Shown one piece after another: positions 26,301 to 35,609 of a stretch of DNA of 64,000 nt. The translations under genes and the position numbers were made by a program. This DNA comes from JANLWK01 sp031364505 (lineage in GTDB: Bacteria > Eisenbacteria > RBG-16-71-46). Every line of letters starts with the position of its first letter. The first letter of the stretch is position 1. The notes under the pieces are model-generated. The model saw only the letters and a list, made by a program, of their open reading frames with translations, made no database searches and was not told the origin of the DNA. The stretch lies in assembly GCA_031364505.1 (NCBI GenBank), contig JANLWK010000242.1:1-64000 (forward strand). The letters are read 5' to 3'.

Positions 26301-26947
26301 TGGAACTGGTGAAGGTTGACCCCGTCGCACCCGACATCCAGGTCCTGCTCGCCGCGGCGGAGGCGGTGCTGCGGGGCGGCGTCATCGCGTTCCCGACCGA
26401 CACGGTCTACGGGCTCGGCTGCTCGCTGTTCGACGCCAGCGCCGTCGAGATGGTGGCCCGGCTCAAGCGTCGCGACCCGTCGCTCGCGGTGATCTCGCTG
26501 ATCAGCGATCCGCGGCAGGTCCACGGGCTCGCGAGCGAGGTCCCGGCGCTGGCGGAGCGCCTGATCGAGCGTTTCTGGCCCGGTCCGCTGTCGCTCATCT
26601 TCAAGGCGGCGCCGATCGTGCCGCCGCGCGTGCGCGGTGCGGGGGGCACCGTCGCGCTGCGCTGTCCGCGCGATCCGCTGTGCGCGACCCTGCTCGACGT
26701 GATCGGCGGCCCGGTCGTGTCGAGCAGCGCCAACCTGTCCGGCCAGCCGCCGGCGGAGACCGCCGAGGAAGTCGTCCGGATCTTCGGCAACCAGCTCGAC
26801 CTCGTCATCGACGGCGGGCCGCGCCGCGGCGGAGTGCCCTCGACGCTCGTGGACATGAGCGGGCCGAAGCCGCTGCTGCTCCGCCGGGGTGACATCGACG
26901 TGACGCCGGTGATTCCGGACATCGAAGACGTGTCCGCGCGCGGTTGA
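26300..26947 (+). CDS. L-threonylcarbamoyladenylate synthase (Sua5/YrdC/YwlC family)
   Basis: The 215-residue enzyme makes threonylcarbamoyl-AMP for the t6A modification of ANN-decoding tRNAs. It shows GGVIAFPTDTVYGLGCSLFD, the KRRDPSLAVISLISDP segment (normally KxR...P), RFWPGPLSLIFKAA, VALRCPRDP and PVVSSSANLSGQPP. It has only the YrdC domain, not the extra Sua5 domain. It precedes a YwlE-type phosphatase, and rpiB and glyA follow a little further on, the same order as ywlC-ywlE-ywlF-glyA in Bacillus, apart from inserted ilvE and missing genes. ATG shares one base with the purE stop. Confidence 0.92.
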   Translation: MELVKVDPVAPDIQVLLAAAEAVLRGGVIAFPTDTVYGLGCSLFDASAVEMVARLKRRDPSLAVISLISDPRQVHGLASEVPALAERLIERFWPGPLSLIFKAAPIVPPRVRGAGGTVALRCPRDPLCATLLDVIGGPVVSSSANLSGQPPAETAEEVVRIFGNQLDLVIDGGPRRGGVPSTLVDMSGPKPLLLRRGDIDVTPVIPDIEDVSARG

Positions 26948-26980
26948 CGCGGGCGGAACGGCTACCTATCCTCCCGACCG

Positions 26981-27472
26981 ATGGCGTCATCGCATCCGGC
27001 GTACCGCGTGCTCTTCGTGTGCTCGGGGAATACCTGCCGGAGCCCGCTGGCTCAAGCGGCTCTGGCGCAGGCACTGGGTCCGGAGGCGTCTCGCGTCTCC
27101 GTCGCCTCCGCCGGCACGAACGCCCGCGAAGGCGATCCGGCGAGCGACGAATCGATCGCGGTCGCGGCGCGTGACGGCCTGGACCTCGGCGCCCACCGCT
27201 CGCGGCGGGTGACGCGGGAGATGCTTGAGGAAGCGGATCTCGTGCTCGTGATGGAGCGGACACACGCCGCGGCCGTCGAACGCCTCGGGGGCGATCCCCG
27301 GCGCGTCTTCGTGCTGAGCGAGTGGCCTGCCCCGGGCGAGCCGGGTCTCGGGGTCTCCGATCCGTTCGGGGCCTCGGTCGAAGCCTATGAAGAGTGCTGG
27401 CGCCGGATCCGGCTGCACATCCGGCGGGTGGCGCCGCAGGTGGTCGAGGCGGCGCGCGCGCGTTCCCTGTGA
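26981..27472 (+). CDS. Low-molecular-weight phosphatase, YwlE (protein-arginine phosphatase)-like
   Basis: The 163-residue protein has the LMW phosphatase P-loop VCSGNTCRSP near the N-terminus: Cys14 nucleophile, Arg20 and Ser21. The acid residue is in VSDPFG near 127. In the family, Thr at the fifth P-loop position (here Thr18) is the feature linked to phosphoarginine selectivity in Bacillus YwlE, whereas tyrosine phosphatases usually have Ile (CxGNICRS). The gene context next to a YwlC homologue supports this. No McsB arginine kinase is visible in the window, so the substrate remains inferred. ATG 26981 has CCTCC-rich sequence upstream and no clear ribosome site. Confidence 0.85.
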   Translation: MASSHPAYRVLFVCSGNTCRSPLAQAALAQALGPEASRVSVASAGTNAREGDPASDESIAVAARDGLDLGAHRSRRVTREMLEEADLVLVMERTHAAAVERLGGDPRRVFVLSEWPAPGEPGLGVSDPFGASVEAYEECWRRIRLHIRRVAPQVVEAARARSL

Positions 27473-27507
27473 CCGGGTCCCTCGAGGACGCCGCACTGAG
27501 GTGAGTC

Positions 27508-28503
27508 ATGGCAATCGCGAAGACCGAGACGATCTGGATGAACGGGCGGATGGTCGCCTGGGACGACGCCCGGGTCCACATCATGACCCACGCGATGCAC
27601 TACGCCTCGGCCGTGTTCGAGGGCATTCGCGCCTACGATTCCGAGGCCGGCCCGGCCGTGTTCCGGCTCGACGAGCACCTCGAGCGGCTGATGTTCTCGG
27701 CGCGCGTGTACCGCATGGAGGTGCCGTTCACGCCCAAGCAGCTCCACGACGTGTGTGTCGAGCTCGTGAACGTGAACCGTCTCGGTGACTGCTACGTCCG
27801 CCCGCTCATCTACCGAGGCTACGAGAACATCGGCGTCAACCCATTCGGCAACCCGATCGAGGTCGCGATCGCCGCGTATCCGTGGGGCCAGTACCTGGGG
27901 CCCGATGCGCTGTCGAAGGGTGTCGCCGTCAAGATCAGCAGCTGGCAGCGCATGGCGCCGAACACGCTGCCGGCGATGGCGAAGTCCTCCGCGAACTACA
28001 TGAATTCGCAGCTCTCGAAGATGGAGGCGATCGTCGACGGTTACGCCGAGGCGATCTCGCTCGACACGAGCGGCTACGTCAGCGAGGGCAGCGGGCAGAA
28101 CGTGTTCGCCGTGATCAAGGGCGAGGTGCTCACGCCGCCGGTCCACAACAGCCTGCTGGCCGGCATCACGCGCTCGACCATCCTGACGCTGGCGCGCGAG
28201 CTCGGCTACCCCGTGCGCGAGGCCACGCTGCCGCGCGAAATGCTCTACGCCGCCGAAGAATTGTTCTTCACCGGCACGGCGGTGGAAGTGTCGCCCATCG
28301 GCTCGATCGACCGCATCACGGTCGGCAACGGCGGGCGCGGCCCGGTCACGAAGGCGTTGCAGGACGCGTTCTTCGCGGCGGTGCGCGGGCAGAATCCGAA
28401 GCACCGGGACTGGCTCACGCCGTGCCGCGCGGCGGCGCCGGCGGGCAATGCCGCCGCTCCGGGGGTGTCCGCGGCCGCGGTCCCCGCGGCGCGACGGGCC
28501 TGA
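27508..28503 (+). CDS. ilvE: Branched-chain amino acid aminotransferase
   Basis: A 331-residue fold-type IV PLP enzyme that transaminates leucine, isoleucine and valine. WMNGRMVAWDDARVHIMTHAMHYASAVFEGIRAY (core HYASAVFEGIRAY) is at the N-terminus; the PLP lysine is Lys159 in NTLPAMAKSSANYMNS, the same number as in E. coli IlvE. EAISLDTSGYVSEGSGQNVF and FFTGTAVEVSPI are also diagnostic. About 25 residues of Ala/Pro-rich sequence extend the C-terminus beyond the usual end. The start has GAGGTGA five bases before. It sits as an intruder between the YwlE-like gene and rpiB. Confidence 0.95.
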   Translation: MAIAKTETIWMNGRMVAWDDARVHIMTHAMHYASAVFEGIRAYDSEAGPAVFRLDEHLERLMFSARVYRMEVPFTPKQLHDVCVELVNVNRLGDCYVRPLIYRGYENIGVNPFGNPIEVAIAAYPWGQYLGPDALSKGVAVKISSWQRMAPNTLPAMAKSSANYMNSQLSKMEAIVDGYAEAISLDTSGYVSEGSGQNVFAVIKGEVLTPPVHNSLLAGITRSTILTLARELGYPVREATLPREMLYAAEELFFTGTAVEVSPIGSIDRITVGNGGRGPVTKALQDAFFAAVRGQNPKHRDWLTPCRAAAPAGNAAAPGVSAAAVPAARRA

Positions 28504-28514
28504 TCCCTCGAGCC

Positions 28515-28988
28515 ATGCGGGTGGCGATCGGCTCCGACCACGCGGGTTTCGTCCTCAAGCAGCGCATCGCACGCGAGTTGGCCGCGTGGGGTCACGAGGT
28601 CGAGGACCTGGGCACCGATTCCGAATCGCCCGTCGACTACCCGGACGTCTGCTTCGCCGTGGGTGAGCGCGTGGCGGACGGCACGGCGGAGCGCGGCATC
28701 GTGCTCGGCGGCAGCGGCATCGGCGAGAGCATCGCGGCCAACAAGGTCGCCGGTGTGCGCGCGTCGGTCGTGACGAGCGACGAGACGGCGCGGTTGACCC
28801 GGCTCCACAACGACTCGAACGTGCTGGCGCTCGGCGCCCGCACGAATCCCGACCACGACGCGGTGCTGCGCTGGGTGCGCACGTGGCTCGACACCGCCTT
28901 CGAGGGCGGCCGCCACGTGCCGCGCATCGCGCGGATCACGGCATACGAGCGCGCCCACATAGCACCCGGGGCGGCCCCGCGTGTCTGA
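28515..28988 (+). CDS. rpiB: Ribose 5-phosphate isomerase B, Glu-type active site
   Basis: The 157-residue protein interconverts ribose 5-phosphate and ribulose 5-phosphate. It begins VAIGSDHAGFVLKQRI and contains GIVLGGSGIGESIAANKVAGVRA. E. coli-type enzymes have a catalytic Cys in this block (CGTGIGMSIAANK); here the Cys is absent and a Glu follows the loop, as in the Mycobacterium tuberculosis type that uses Glu as base. RLHNDSNVLALGAR completes the phosphate and substrate site. The C-terminus overlaps glyA by eight bases. Sugar specificity could be somewhat broader. Confidence 0.92.
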   Translation: MRVAIGSDHAGFVLKQRIARELAAWGHEVEDLGTDSESPVDYPDVCFAVGERVADGTAERGIVLGGSGIGESIAANKVAGVRASVVTSDETARLTRLHNDSNVLALGARTNPDHDAVLRWVRTWLDTAFEGGRHVPRIARITAYERAHIAPGAAPRV

Positions 28989-30234
28989 GCTCGAGCGCCA
29001 GGATCCGCGGCTGTTCGACGCCATCGCCGGCGAGGAGGCCCGCCAGCGCGACACGCTCGAGCTGATCGCCTCCGAGAACTTCGTCAGCCCGGCCGTGCTC
29101 GAGGCGGCGGGGTCGGTGATGACGAACAAGTATGCGGAGGGCCTGCCCGGCAAGCGCTACTACGGCGGCTGCGAGTTCGTCGACGTCGCCGAGTCGCTGG
29201 CGATCGAGCGCTTGCGCACGTTGTTCGCGGCCGACCACGCCAACGTCCAGCCCCATTCGGGCGCCTCGGCGAACCTGGCTGCGTACCTCGCCGTGTCGAA
29301 GCCGGGCGAGACGCTGCTCGGCATGAGTCTCGCGCACGGTGGCCACCTGACGCACGGTCACCCTGTGTCGGTGAGCGGGCAGCTCTGGCGCGCGGTCCAG
29401 TACGGCGTGCGTGCGGAGGACGGGCGCATCGACTACGACGAGGTCGCTTCGCTGGCGCGCCTGCATCGTCCGCGCATCCTCGTCGCGGGCGCCAGTGCCT
29501 ATCCGCGCGTGATCGACTTCGAGCGCTTCGGCGCGATCGCGCGCGAGGTGGGGGCGGCGCTGGTCGTCGACATGGCGCACATCGCCGGGCTCGTGGCCGC
29601 CGGGCTCCATCCGAGCCCGGTGCCGCATGCGGACCTGGTGACGAGCACGACGCACAAGACCCTGCGCGGCCCGCGCGGCGGGTTCATTCTGGCGCGCGCC
29701 GCGCACGCCGAGAAGCTCGACAAGACGATCTTCCCGGGGCTCCAGGGCGGGCCGCTGATGCACGTCATTGCGGCGAAGGCGGTGTGCTTCGGCGAGGCGC
29801 TGACCGACGGGTTTCGCGCCTACCAGGTCCGCGTCGTCGAGAACGCGAAAACGCTCGCCGCGACGCTCGTCGATCACGGCTTCGAACTCGTCTCGGGCGG
29901 CACCGACAACCATCTCATGCTGGTCGACCTGCGGGGGCGCGGCATGACCGGGAAGGTAGCCGAGGAGGCGCTGCACCGCGCGCGCATCACGGTGAACAAG
30001 AACGCGGTCCCGAACGATCCGCAGAAGCCGTGGGTGACGAGTGGCATCCGCATCGGCACGCCGGCGCTCACGACACGGGGGTTCGGGCCCGGCGAGATGC
30101 GCCGGATCGGCGGCTGGATCGCGCGCGTGCTCGAGCGCCCCGAGGACGCCGAGTCGGCGCGCGAGGTCGAGCGCGAGGTGCGCGAGCTGGCCGCCGGATT
30201 CCCGCTGTTCGCACACGAGGCCGCCCGCACGTGA
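28981..30234 (+). CDS. glyA: Serine hydroxymethyltransferase
   Basis: This 417-residue PLP enzyme converts serine and tetrahydrofolate to glycine and 5,10-methylene-THF, supplying glycine and one-carbon units for the purine enzymes encoded here. TLELIASENFVSPAVLEA, TNKYAEGLPGKRYYGGCEFVD, NVQPHSGASANLAAY and LVVDMAHIAGLVAAG are all intact, and the PLP Lys226 is in STTHKTLRGPRGG. GTG 28981 overlaps rpiB by eight bases. A hairpin-like GGAGCG/CGCTCC pair lies downstream at 30301-30324, before mgtE. Confidence 0.97.
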   Translation: MSELERQDPRLFDAIAGEEARQRDTLELIASENFVSPAVLEAAGSVMTNKYAEGLPGKRYYGGCEFVDVAESLAIERLRTLFAADHANVQPHSGASANLAAYLAVSKPGETLLGMSLAHGGHLTHGHPVSVSGQLWRAVQYGVRAEDGRIDYDEVASLARLHRPRILVAGASAYPRVIDFERFGAIAREVGAALVVDMAHIAGLVAAGLHPSPVPHADLVTSTTHKTLRGPRGGFILARAAHAEKLDKTIFPGLQGGPLMHVIAAKAVCFGEALTDGFRAYQVRVVENAKTLAATLVDHGFELVSGGTDNHLMLVDLRGRGMTGKVAEEALHRARITVNKNAVPNDPQKPWVTSGIRIGTPALTTRGFGPGEMRRIGGWIARVLERPEDAESAREVEREVRELAAGFPLFAHEAART

Positions 30235-30312
30235 CGCCGCCGTCGCCGTCACGCGCGCCGCGGCGTCCGTCGCTCCGCCGCCCGCGACGAGCCGGCATGC
30301 GGAGCGCGGCGC

Positions 30313-30341
30313 TTGCCTCGCTCCGGCGCACAGGATAGTTG
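30313..30341 (+). promoter_or_regulatory. Weak promoter candidate and leader hairpin for mgtE
   Basis: TTGCCT at 30313-30318 and TAGTTG at 30336-30341, 17 bases apart, sit in an AT-richer patch before mgtE. Downstream, GGGCAC (30368-30373) and GTGCCC (30379-30384) form a small hairpin just before the ribosome site. The leader is too short for a known M-box magnesium riboswitch. Confidence 0.35.
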
Positions 30342-30404
30342 TAAGTCACACGCAGGAGACGTGGCGGGGGCACAGGACGTGCCCGGAGTGCCAGGAGGGA
30401 TGCC

Positions 30405-31742
30405 ATGACGGCAGCGGCAGCGTCGAGGGAAGCCGAAGACCGGGTCACCGCGGACGAGCTGCGGGACGCCTGGCCGCTGCTGTCGGCGGAGGACCGCGCC
30501 GAGACGCTGCTCAGCATCGCCCGCGACCAGGCCGAGGACGCCTTCCTCGGCTGCGGCGCCCGCGACCAGGCCGGCATCGTGCTCGCCCTCCCGGCCGCCG
30601 AGCGCCGCTCCTGGATGCGTCTGATGGCGCCGGACGACGCCGCCGACGTCGTGCAGGCCGCCCCGCGCGAAGAGCGCGATGGCCTGCTGGCGCTGCTCGA
30701 CGACCAGACGCGCCGCGACGTGACCGCCCTGCTCGCCTATGCCGAGGACCGCGCCGGCGGTCTGATGAATCCGCGCTACGCGCGGCTGCGCCCGGACATG
30801 ACCGTCGACGAGGCGATCAGCTACCTGCGCCGGCAGGCGCGCGACGTGCTCGACTCGATCTATTACGGCTACGTGCTCGACGACGAGCAGCGCCTGCTCG
30901 GCGTCGTGTCGTTCCGCGAGCTGTTCGCCTCGGACTTGTCCAAGCGCCTGCGCGAAGTGATGCACACCGAGCTCGTCACCGTGCTCCCCGACCAGGACCA
31001 GGAAGCGGTGAGCCGGCTGTTCGCCCAGACGCGCTTCGTCGCGATCCCCGTGGTCGACGGCCACGGGCGCATGAAGGGCATCGTCACGGTCGACGACATC
31101 GTCGACGTCGTGCGCGAGGAAGCCACCGAGGACATCCAGAAGATCGGCGGCACCCAGGCGCTCGAGGCGCCGTACCTCACCGTGAAGCTGCCGGAGATGA
31201 TCAAGAAGCGCGTCGGCTGGCTCGCCGCGCTATTCGTGAGCGAGATGCTCACGACGACGGCGATGAGCCGGTTCGAGGCGGAAATCTCGCGGGCCGTCGT
31301 GCTCGCGGTGTTCGTGCCGCTCATCATCTCCGGCGGCGGCAACTCGGGCTCGCAGGCCACCACGCTCGTCATCCGCGCGATGGCGCTCGGCGAGGTACGG
31401 CTGCGCGACTGGTGGCGCGTCATCCGCCGCGAGATCGCGACCGGCGTGTCGATGGGCGCCATCCTCGCCGCCATCGCCTTCAGCCGCGTCGAGCTGTGGC
31501 AGTTCCTGTTCCATTCCTACGGGCCCCACCACCTGCTCGTCGCCTCGACGATCGCGACGAGCGTCGCCGGGGTCGTGACCTGGGGCACCGTGGCCGGTTC
31601 GATGCTGCCATTCCTGCTGAGGCGCGTGGGGCTCGACCCCGCGAGCGCCTCGGCGCCGTTCGTCGCGACGCTCGTGGACGTCACGGGCATCGTCATCTAC
31701 TTCAGTGTCGCGAGCGTCATCCTGCGCGGCACGCTGCTGTGA
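30405..31742 (+). CDS. mgtE: Magnesium transporter MgtE
   Basis: The 445-residue protein has the MgtE layout: an N-terminal superhelical domain (to about residue 130), a CBS pair (about 130-255) including GGLMNPRYARLRPDMTVDEA and the second AIPVVDGHGRMKGIVTVDDI, a connecting helix, and five membrane helices. VFVPLIISGGGNSGSQATTLVIRA is the conserved first pore region, and SAPFVATLVDVTGIVIYF carries the pore Asp seen in Thermus MgtE. It imports Mg2+ down the gradient and closes when cytosolic Mg2+ occupies the N/CBS domains. The start has GGAGGG upstream. A similar start at 30399 does not exist in frame. Confidence 0.95.
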   Translation: MTAAAASREAEDRVTADELRDAWPLLSAEDRAETLLSIARDQAEDAFLGCGARDQAGIVLALPAAERRSWMRLMAPDDAADVVQAAPREERDGLLALLDDQTRRDVTALLAYAEDRAGGLMNPRYARLRPDMTVDEAISYLRRQARDVLDSIYYGYVLDDEQRLLGVVSFRELFASDLSKRLREVMHTELVTVLPDQDQEAVSRLFAQTRFVAIPVVDGHGRMKGIVTVDDIVDVVREEATEDIQKIGGTQALEAPYLTVKLPEMIKKRVGWLAALFVSEMLTTTAMSRFEAEISRAVVLAVFVPLIISGGGNSGSQATTLVIRAMALGEVRLRDWWRVIRREIATGVSMGAILAAIAFSRVELWQFLFHSYGPHHLLVASTIATSVAGVVTWGTVAGSMLPFLLRRVGLDPASASAPFVATLVDVTGIVIYFSVASVILRGTLL

Positions 31743-31770
31743 TGCGCACCCTCGATTCGAAGGAGACCCG

Positions 31771-32753
<983 letters not shown>

Positions 32754-32754
<1 letters not shown>

Positions 32755-33635
32755 TGGAGACCCAGGACCTGCTGCGCCGGGTTCGCCGGCTCGAGATCCG
32801 GAGCCGGCACCTGGTCGACGACCTGTTCGCCGGCCGCTCGTCGAGCGTCTTCAAGGGACGCGGCGTCGAGTTCGAGGAGGTGCGGCCCTACGTCCCCGGT
32901 GACGAGGTGCGCGACATCGACTGGAACGTGACGGCGCGCCTCGGGGCGCCGTACATCAAGCGTTTCGTCGAGGAGCGCGAGCTCACGGTGATGGTGCTGG
33001 TGGACGTGTCGGCGTCGATGCGCTTCGGCACCCAGGGCAGCGAGAAGCGCGAGTTGGCGGCCGAGCTGACGGCCCTGCTCGGCTTCGCCGCGATCAGCAA
33101 CAACGACCGCGTGGGCCTCGTGCTCGCGAGCGACCGGGTCGAGCACTTCGTGCCGCCCGGGCGCGGACGCACGCACCTGCTGCGGATGCTGCGGGACGTC
33201 CTCGGGGCGCGCGTCGAAGGCCGCGAGACGCGGCTGGGCGAGGCGGCGCGGTTCCTGGCGCGCACGACGCGCCGCCGGAGCCTGGTGTTCTGGATCTCGG
33301 ACTTCGAGGAGACGCCGGACGTGCGCGCGTGGCGCAGTCTCGGCCGCCGCCACGAGCTGACCGCGCTCGTGCTGCGTGATCCGCGCGACGAGCGCCTGCC
33401 GGACGTCGGCTGGGTCACGTTCGAGGACCTGGAGCGCGGCGTGCGGCGCCGCGTCAACACGTCCAGCCGGCGCGTGCGCGACGCCTACGCGAAGGACGCC
33501 GCCGAGCGCGTCGCCCTGCGCGTCGCGGCGCTGCGCGAGGCGCGCGTGCCGGCGCTGGAGATCGACACGTCGCGGTCCTACCTGCCCGTGCTCATCGAAT
33601 ACTTCTCGTCGCGCCGCGCGCGGGGCCGCGCGTGA
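32754..33635 (+). CDS. DUF58 domain protein of MoxR/Bat cluster
   Basis: The 293-residue protein has the DUF58 hallmark FKGRGVEFEEVRPYVPGDEVRDIDWNVTARL (core VRPYVPGDEVRDIDWN) followed by a VWA-like fold: MVLVDVSASMRFGT gives a DxSxS MIDAS-like motif. No signal peptide or membrane segment is visible, so it is cytoplasmic. Such proteins are encoded between moxR and batA and are thought to be partners of the MoxR ATPase. It overlaps its neighbours by one base (moxR) and four bases (next gene, GTGA). Confidence 0.9.
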
Positions 33636-34594
33636 GAGCAGCGTTCCGGATCGGGGTGGCGGCGCTGGCGATGGGTGCCGCCGTGACGTCTGCGGGCGCC
33701 GGTTTCGCCGCGGCCGACATCCGGTGCCGCGCGTCGGTGCAGCCCGGCTCCGTTCACCTAGGCGAGCCGGCGCGCTATCGCGGCTCGGTGGTCTATCGCC
33801 GCGGCGAGCTGACCCGGCCGCGATGGGTGCCGCCCGACTCCGCGGGGAGCCTGGCCTGGGGGCCGATCGTCGCGCGCCTCGGCCGGGGAGCCTCCGGCAT
33901 CGACACGCTGCGCATCGAAACCACGGTTCAGGCGTTCGCGCTCGGCGACGTGCCGGTGCCCGGTGTCGTGTTCGTCGACGAGGGCGTGGCGCCGCCCGCC
34001 GTGCGGCACCTCCCGGTGACCACCCTGCACGTGATGTCGGTGCTCACGGCCGCGGACAGCAACGCCGACCTGCGAGGCGTCCGGGGCCCGCTCGCCGCAC
34101 CGTGGTGGGAGCGAGTGCCCTGGGCCTGGGTGCTCGCGGGACTCCTCGTCGCGGCGGCGATCGTGTGGATCGTGCGCAGGCTGCGCCGCCGCGGCCGGCC
34201 CGTGCCGACGCCGGTCGCGGTCCCCGCGGCCGACGCCGCCACGATCGCGCTCCGCCGTCTCGCCGAGCTCCGCACGCGCCGGCTGCCCGAGCAGGACGCC
34301 TATGGTGCTCACGCGCTCGAGTTGACGGCGATCCTGCGCCGCTTCCTCGAGTCGACCGCCGTCGCCCCGCGCCCGGGCCAGACCACGACCGAGCTCGCGG
34401 CATGGCTGCCGGAGACGTCGCTCGCGGCCGGCGACGCCGAGCAGGTCACGCGGCTGCTACGCGGCTGGGACGCGCTCAAGTTCGCGCGCGGGACGTCGAA
34501 CCCCGTGCTGGCGCACCAGTCCGAGGCGGCCGTCGAGGCATTCGTGCGCGCGCATTCGAACTCGGCCCCGCCCGCGCGGAAGGAGGCGGCCTAG
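33632..34594 (+). CDS. Membrane protein of Bat cluster (DUF4381-like)
   Basis: The 320-residue protein has a signal peptide (cleavage likely near residue 28), a beta-rich periplasmic domain of about 140 residues, one membrane helix at about 173-192 (WAWVLAGLLVAAAIVWIV) and a basic, helical cytoplasmic tail containing TAILRRFLESTAV and WDALKFARG. This layout and its place between DUF58 and batA match the DUF4381-type gene common in Bat loci. Its molecular role is unknown; a structural link between the periplasmic and cytoplasmic parts of the Bat complex is a guess. GTG start overlaps the DUF58 stop. Confidence 0.75.
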   Translation: MRAAFRIGVAALAMGAAVTSAGAGFAAADIRCRASVQPGSVHLGEPARYRGSVVYRRGELTRPRWVPPDSAGSLAWGPIVARLGRGASGIDTLRIETTVQAFALGDVPVPGVVFVDEGVAPPAVRHLPVTTLHVMSVLTAADSNADLRGVRGPLAAPWWERVPWAWVLAGLLVAAAIVWIVRRLRRRGRPVPTPVAVPAADAATIALRRLAELRTRRLPEQDAYGAHALELTAILRRFLESTAVAPRPGQTTTELAAWLPETSLAAGDAEQVTRLLRGWDALKFARGTSNPVLAHQSEAAVEAFVRAHSNSAPPARKEAA

Positions 34595-35572
34595 ATGCGG
34601 CTCGAATGGCCCTGGATGCTGATGCTGCTCGCCGTGGTCCCGGCACTCGCATGGTGGGGCCGGCGCCCCGCGATGCGCCGCGCGGGGGTGCTGTGGGGGC
34701 ACGCGTCGGCGGCGTGGCGGAGGCACTCGGGTCTGTCGCTCGCGGCACTCGACGCGTTGCCGTGGATCGCCCTGGTGATCGTGTTCGTCGCGCTCGCGCG
34801 GCCGCAGCAGGGCCTGCGGCTCAGCGAGACCGAGTCGCGGGGCGTCGACATCATGCTGGCGATCGACATCTCGCCGAGCATGGCGGCCCAGGACTTCCAG
34901 CCCGAGAACCGACTCGGCGTGGCCAAATCGACGGCGAGCGCGTTCGTTCGCCAGCGCACGCACGACCGCGTGGGGCTCGTCGGCTTCGCCGCGACGGCGT
35001 TCAGCCAGTGCCCGCTGACGCTCGATCACGACGCGCTCGACGAGCTGCTCCAGGGGCTCGACTTCGGGCTCGCCGAGGACGGCACGGCGATCGGGATGGG
35101 CCTCGCGACCGCCGTCGCGGGACTGCGGTCGAGCCGGACGCCGAGCAAGGTGGTCGTGCTGCTCACCGACGGCCAGAACAACCGCGGCTCGATCGATCCG
35201 CTGACCGGCGCCGATCTCGCGCGCGCCTACGGCATCAAGGTGTACACCGTGCTCGTCGGCAAGGGCGGCGTGGTGCCCGTGCCGGTCGACGATCCCGTGA
35301 ACGGCAGCCGCGTCGAGATGGTGCGCATGGACGTCGACGAGGGCACGCTGAGGGAGATCGCCAAGCGAACCGGCGGCCACTTCTATCGCGCCACGGACCC
35401 GGCCGCGTTGACGGGCATCTATTCTGTCATCGACCGGCTCGAGCGCGCGCCGATCAAGTCGGTGAGCTATCGCGAGTACCTGGAGCTGGGACCGGCGTTG
35501 CTCGGGCTCGCGGGCTTGCTGCTCGCGATCGCGAGCCTCGGCGGCGCGACCTGGGGACGGCGGCTGCCGTGA
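34595..35572 (+). CDS. batA: BatA-like VWA domain membrane protein
   Basis: The 325-residue protein has an N-terminal membrane segment (about 8-20), a second near 55-68, a VWA domain from about 83 to 270 and a C-terminal membrane helix near 300-320. The MIDAS motif is complete: DISPSMAAQD (DxSxS), the Thr in EDGTAIGMGLA, and the Asp in LLTDGQNN. Bat proteins were described in Bacteroides as aiding aerotolerance and in Leptospira as stress-related; their biochemistry is unclear. The ATG directly follows the previous stop, and AAGGAGG is at 34580-34586. Confidence 0.9.
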   Translation: MRLEWPWMLMLLAVVPALAWWGRRPAMRRAGVLWGHASAAWRRHSGLSLAALDALPWIALVIVFVALARPQQGLRLSETESRGVDIMLAIDISPSMAAQDFQPENRLGVAKSTASAFVRQRTHDRVGLVGFAATAFSQCPLTLDHDALDELLQGLDFGLAEDGTAIGMGLATAVAGLRSSRTPSKVVVLLTDGQNNRGSIDPLTGADLARAYGIKVYTVLVGKGGVVPVPVDDPVNGSRVEMVRMDVDEGTLREIAKRTGGHFYRATDPAALTGIYSVIDRLERAPIKSVSYREYLELGPALLGLAGLLLAIASLGGATWGRRLP

Positions 35573-35609
35573 CCCGGCGCGAACGCCCCGGGTCGGCGGG
35601 AGGACCCTC

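Noticed and set aside
30231..30338. Small Arg/Pro-rich frame starting with GTG that overlaps the glyA stop as GTGA
   Set aside because: Low complexity, ends inside the mgtE promoter region, no ribosome site. The GTGA overlap matches local style but is not enough.
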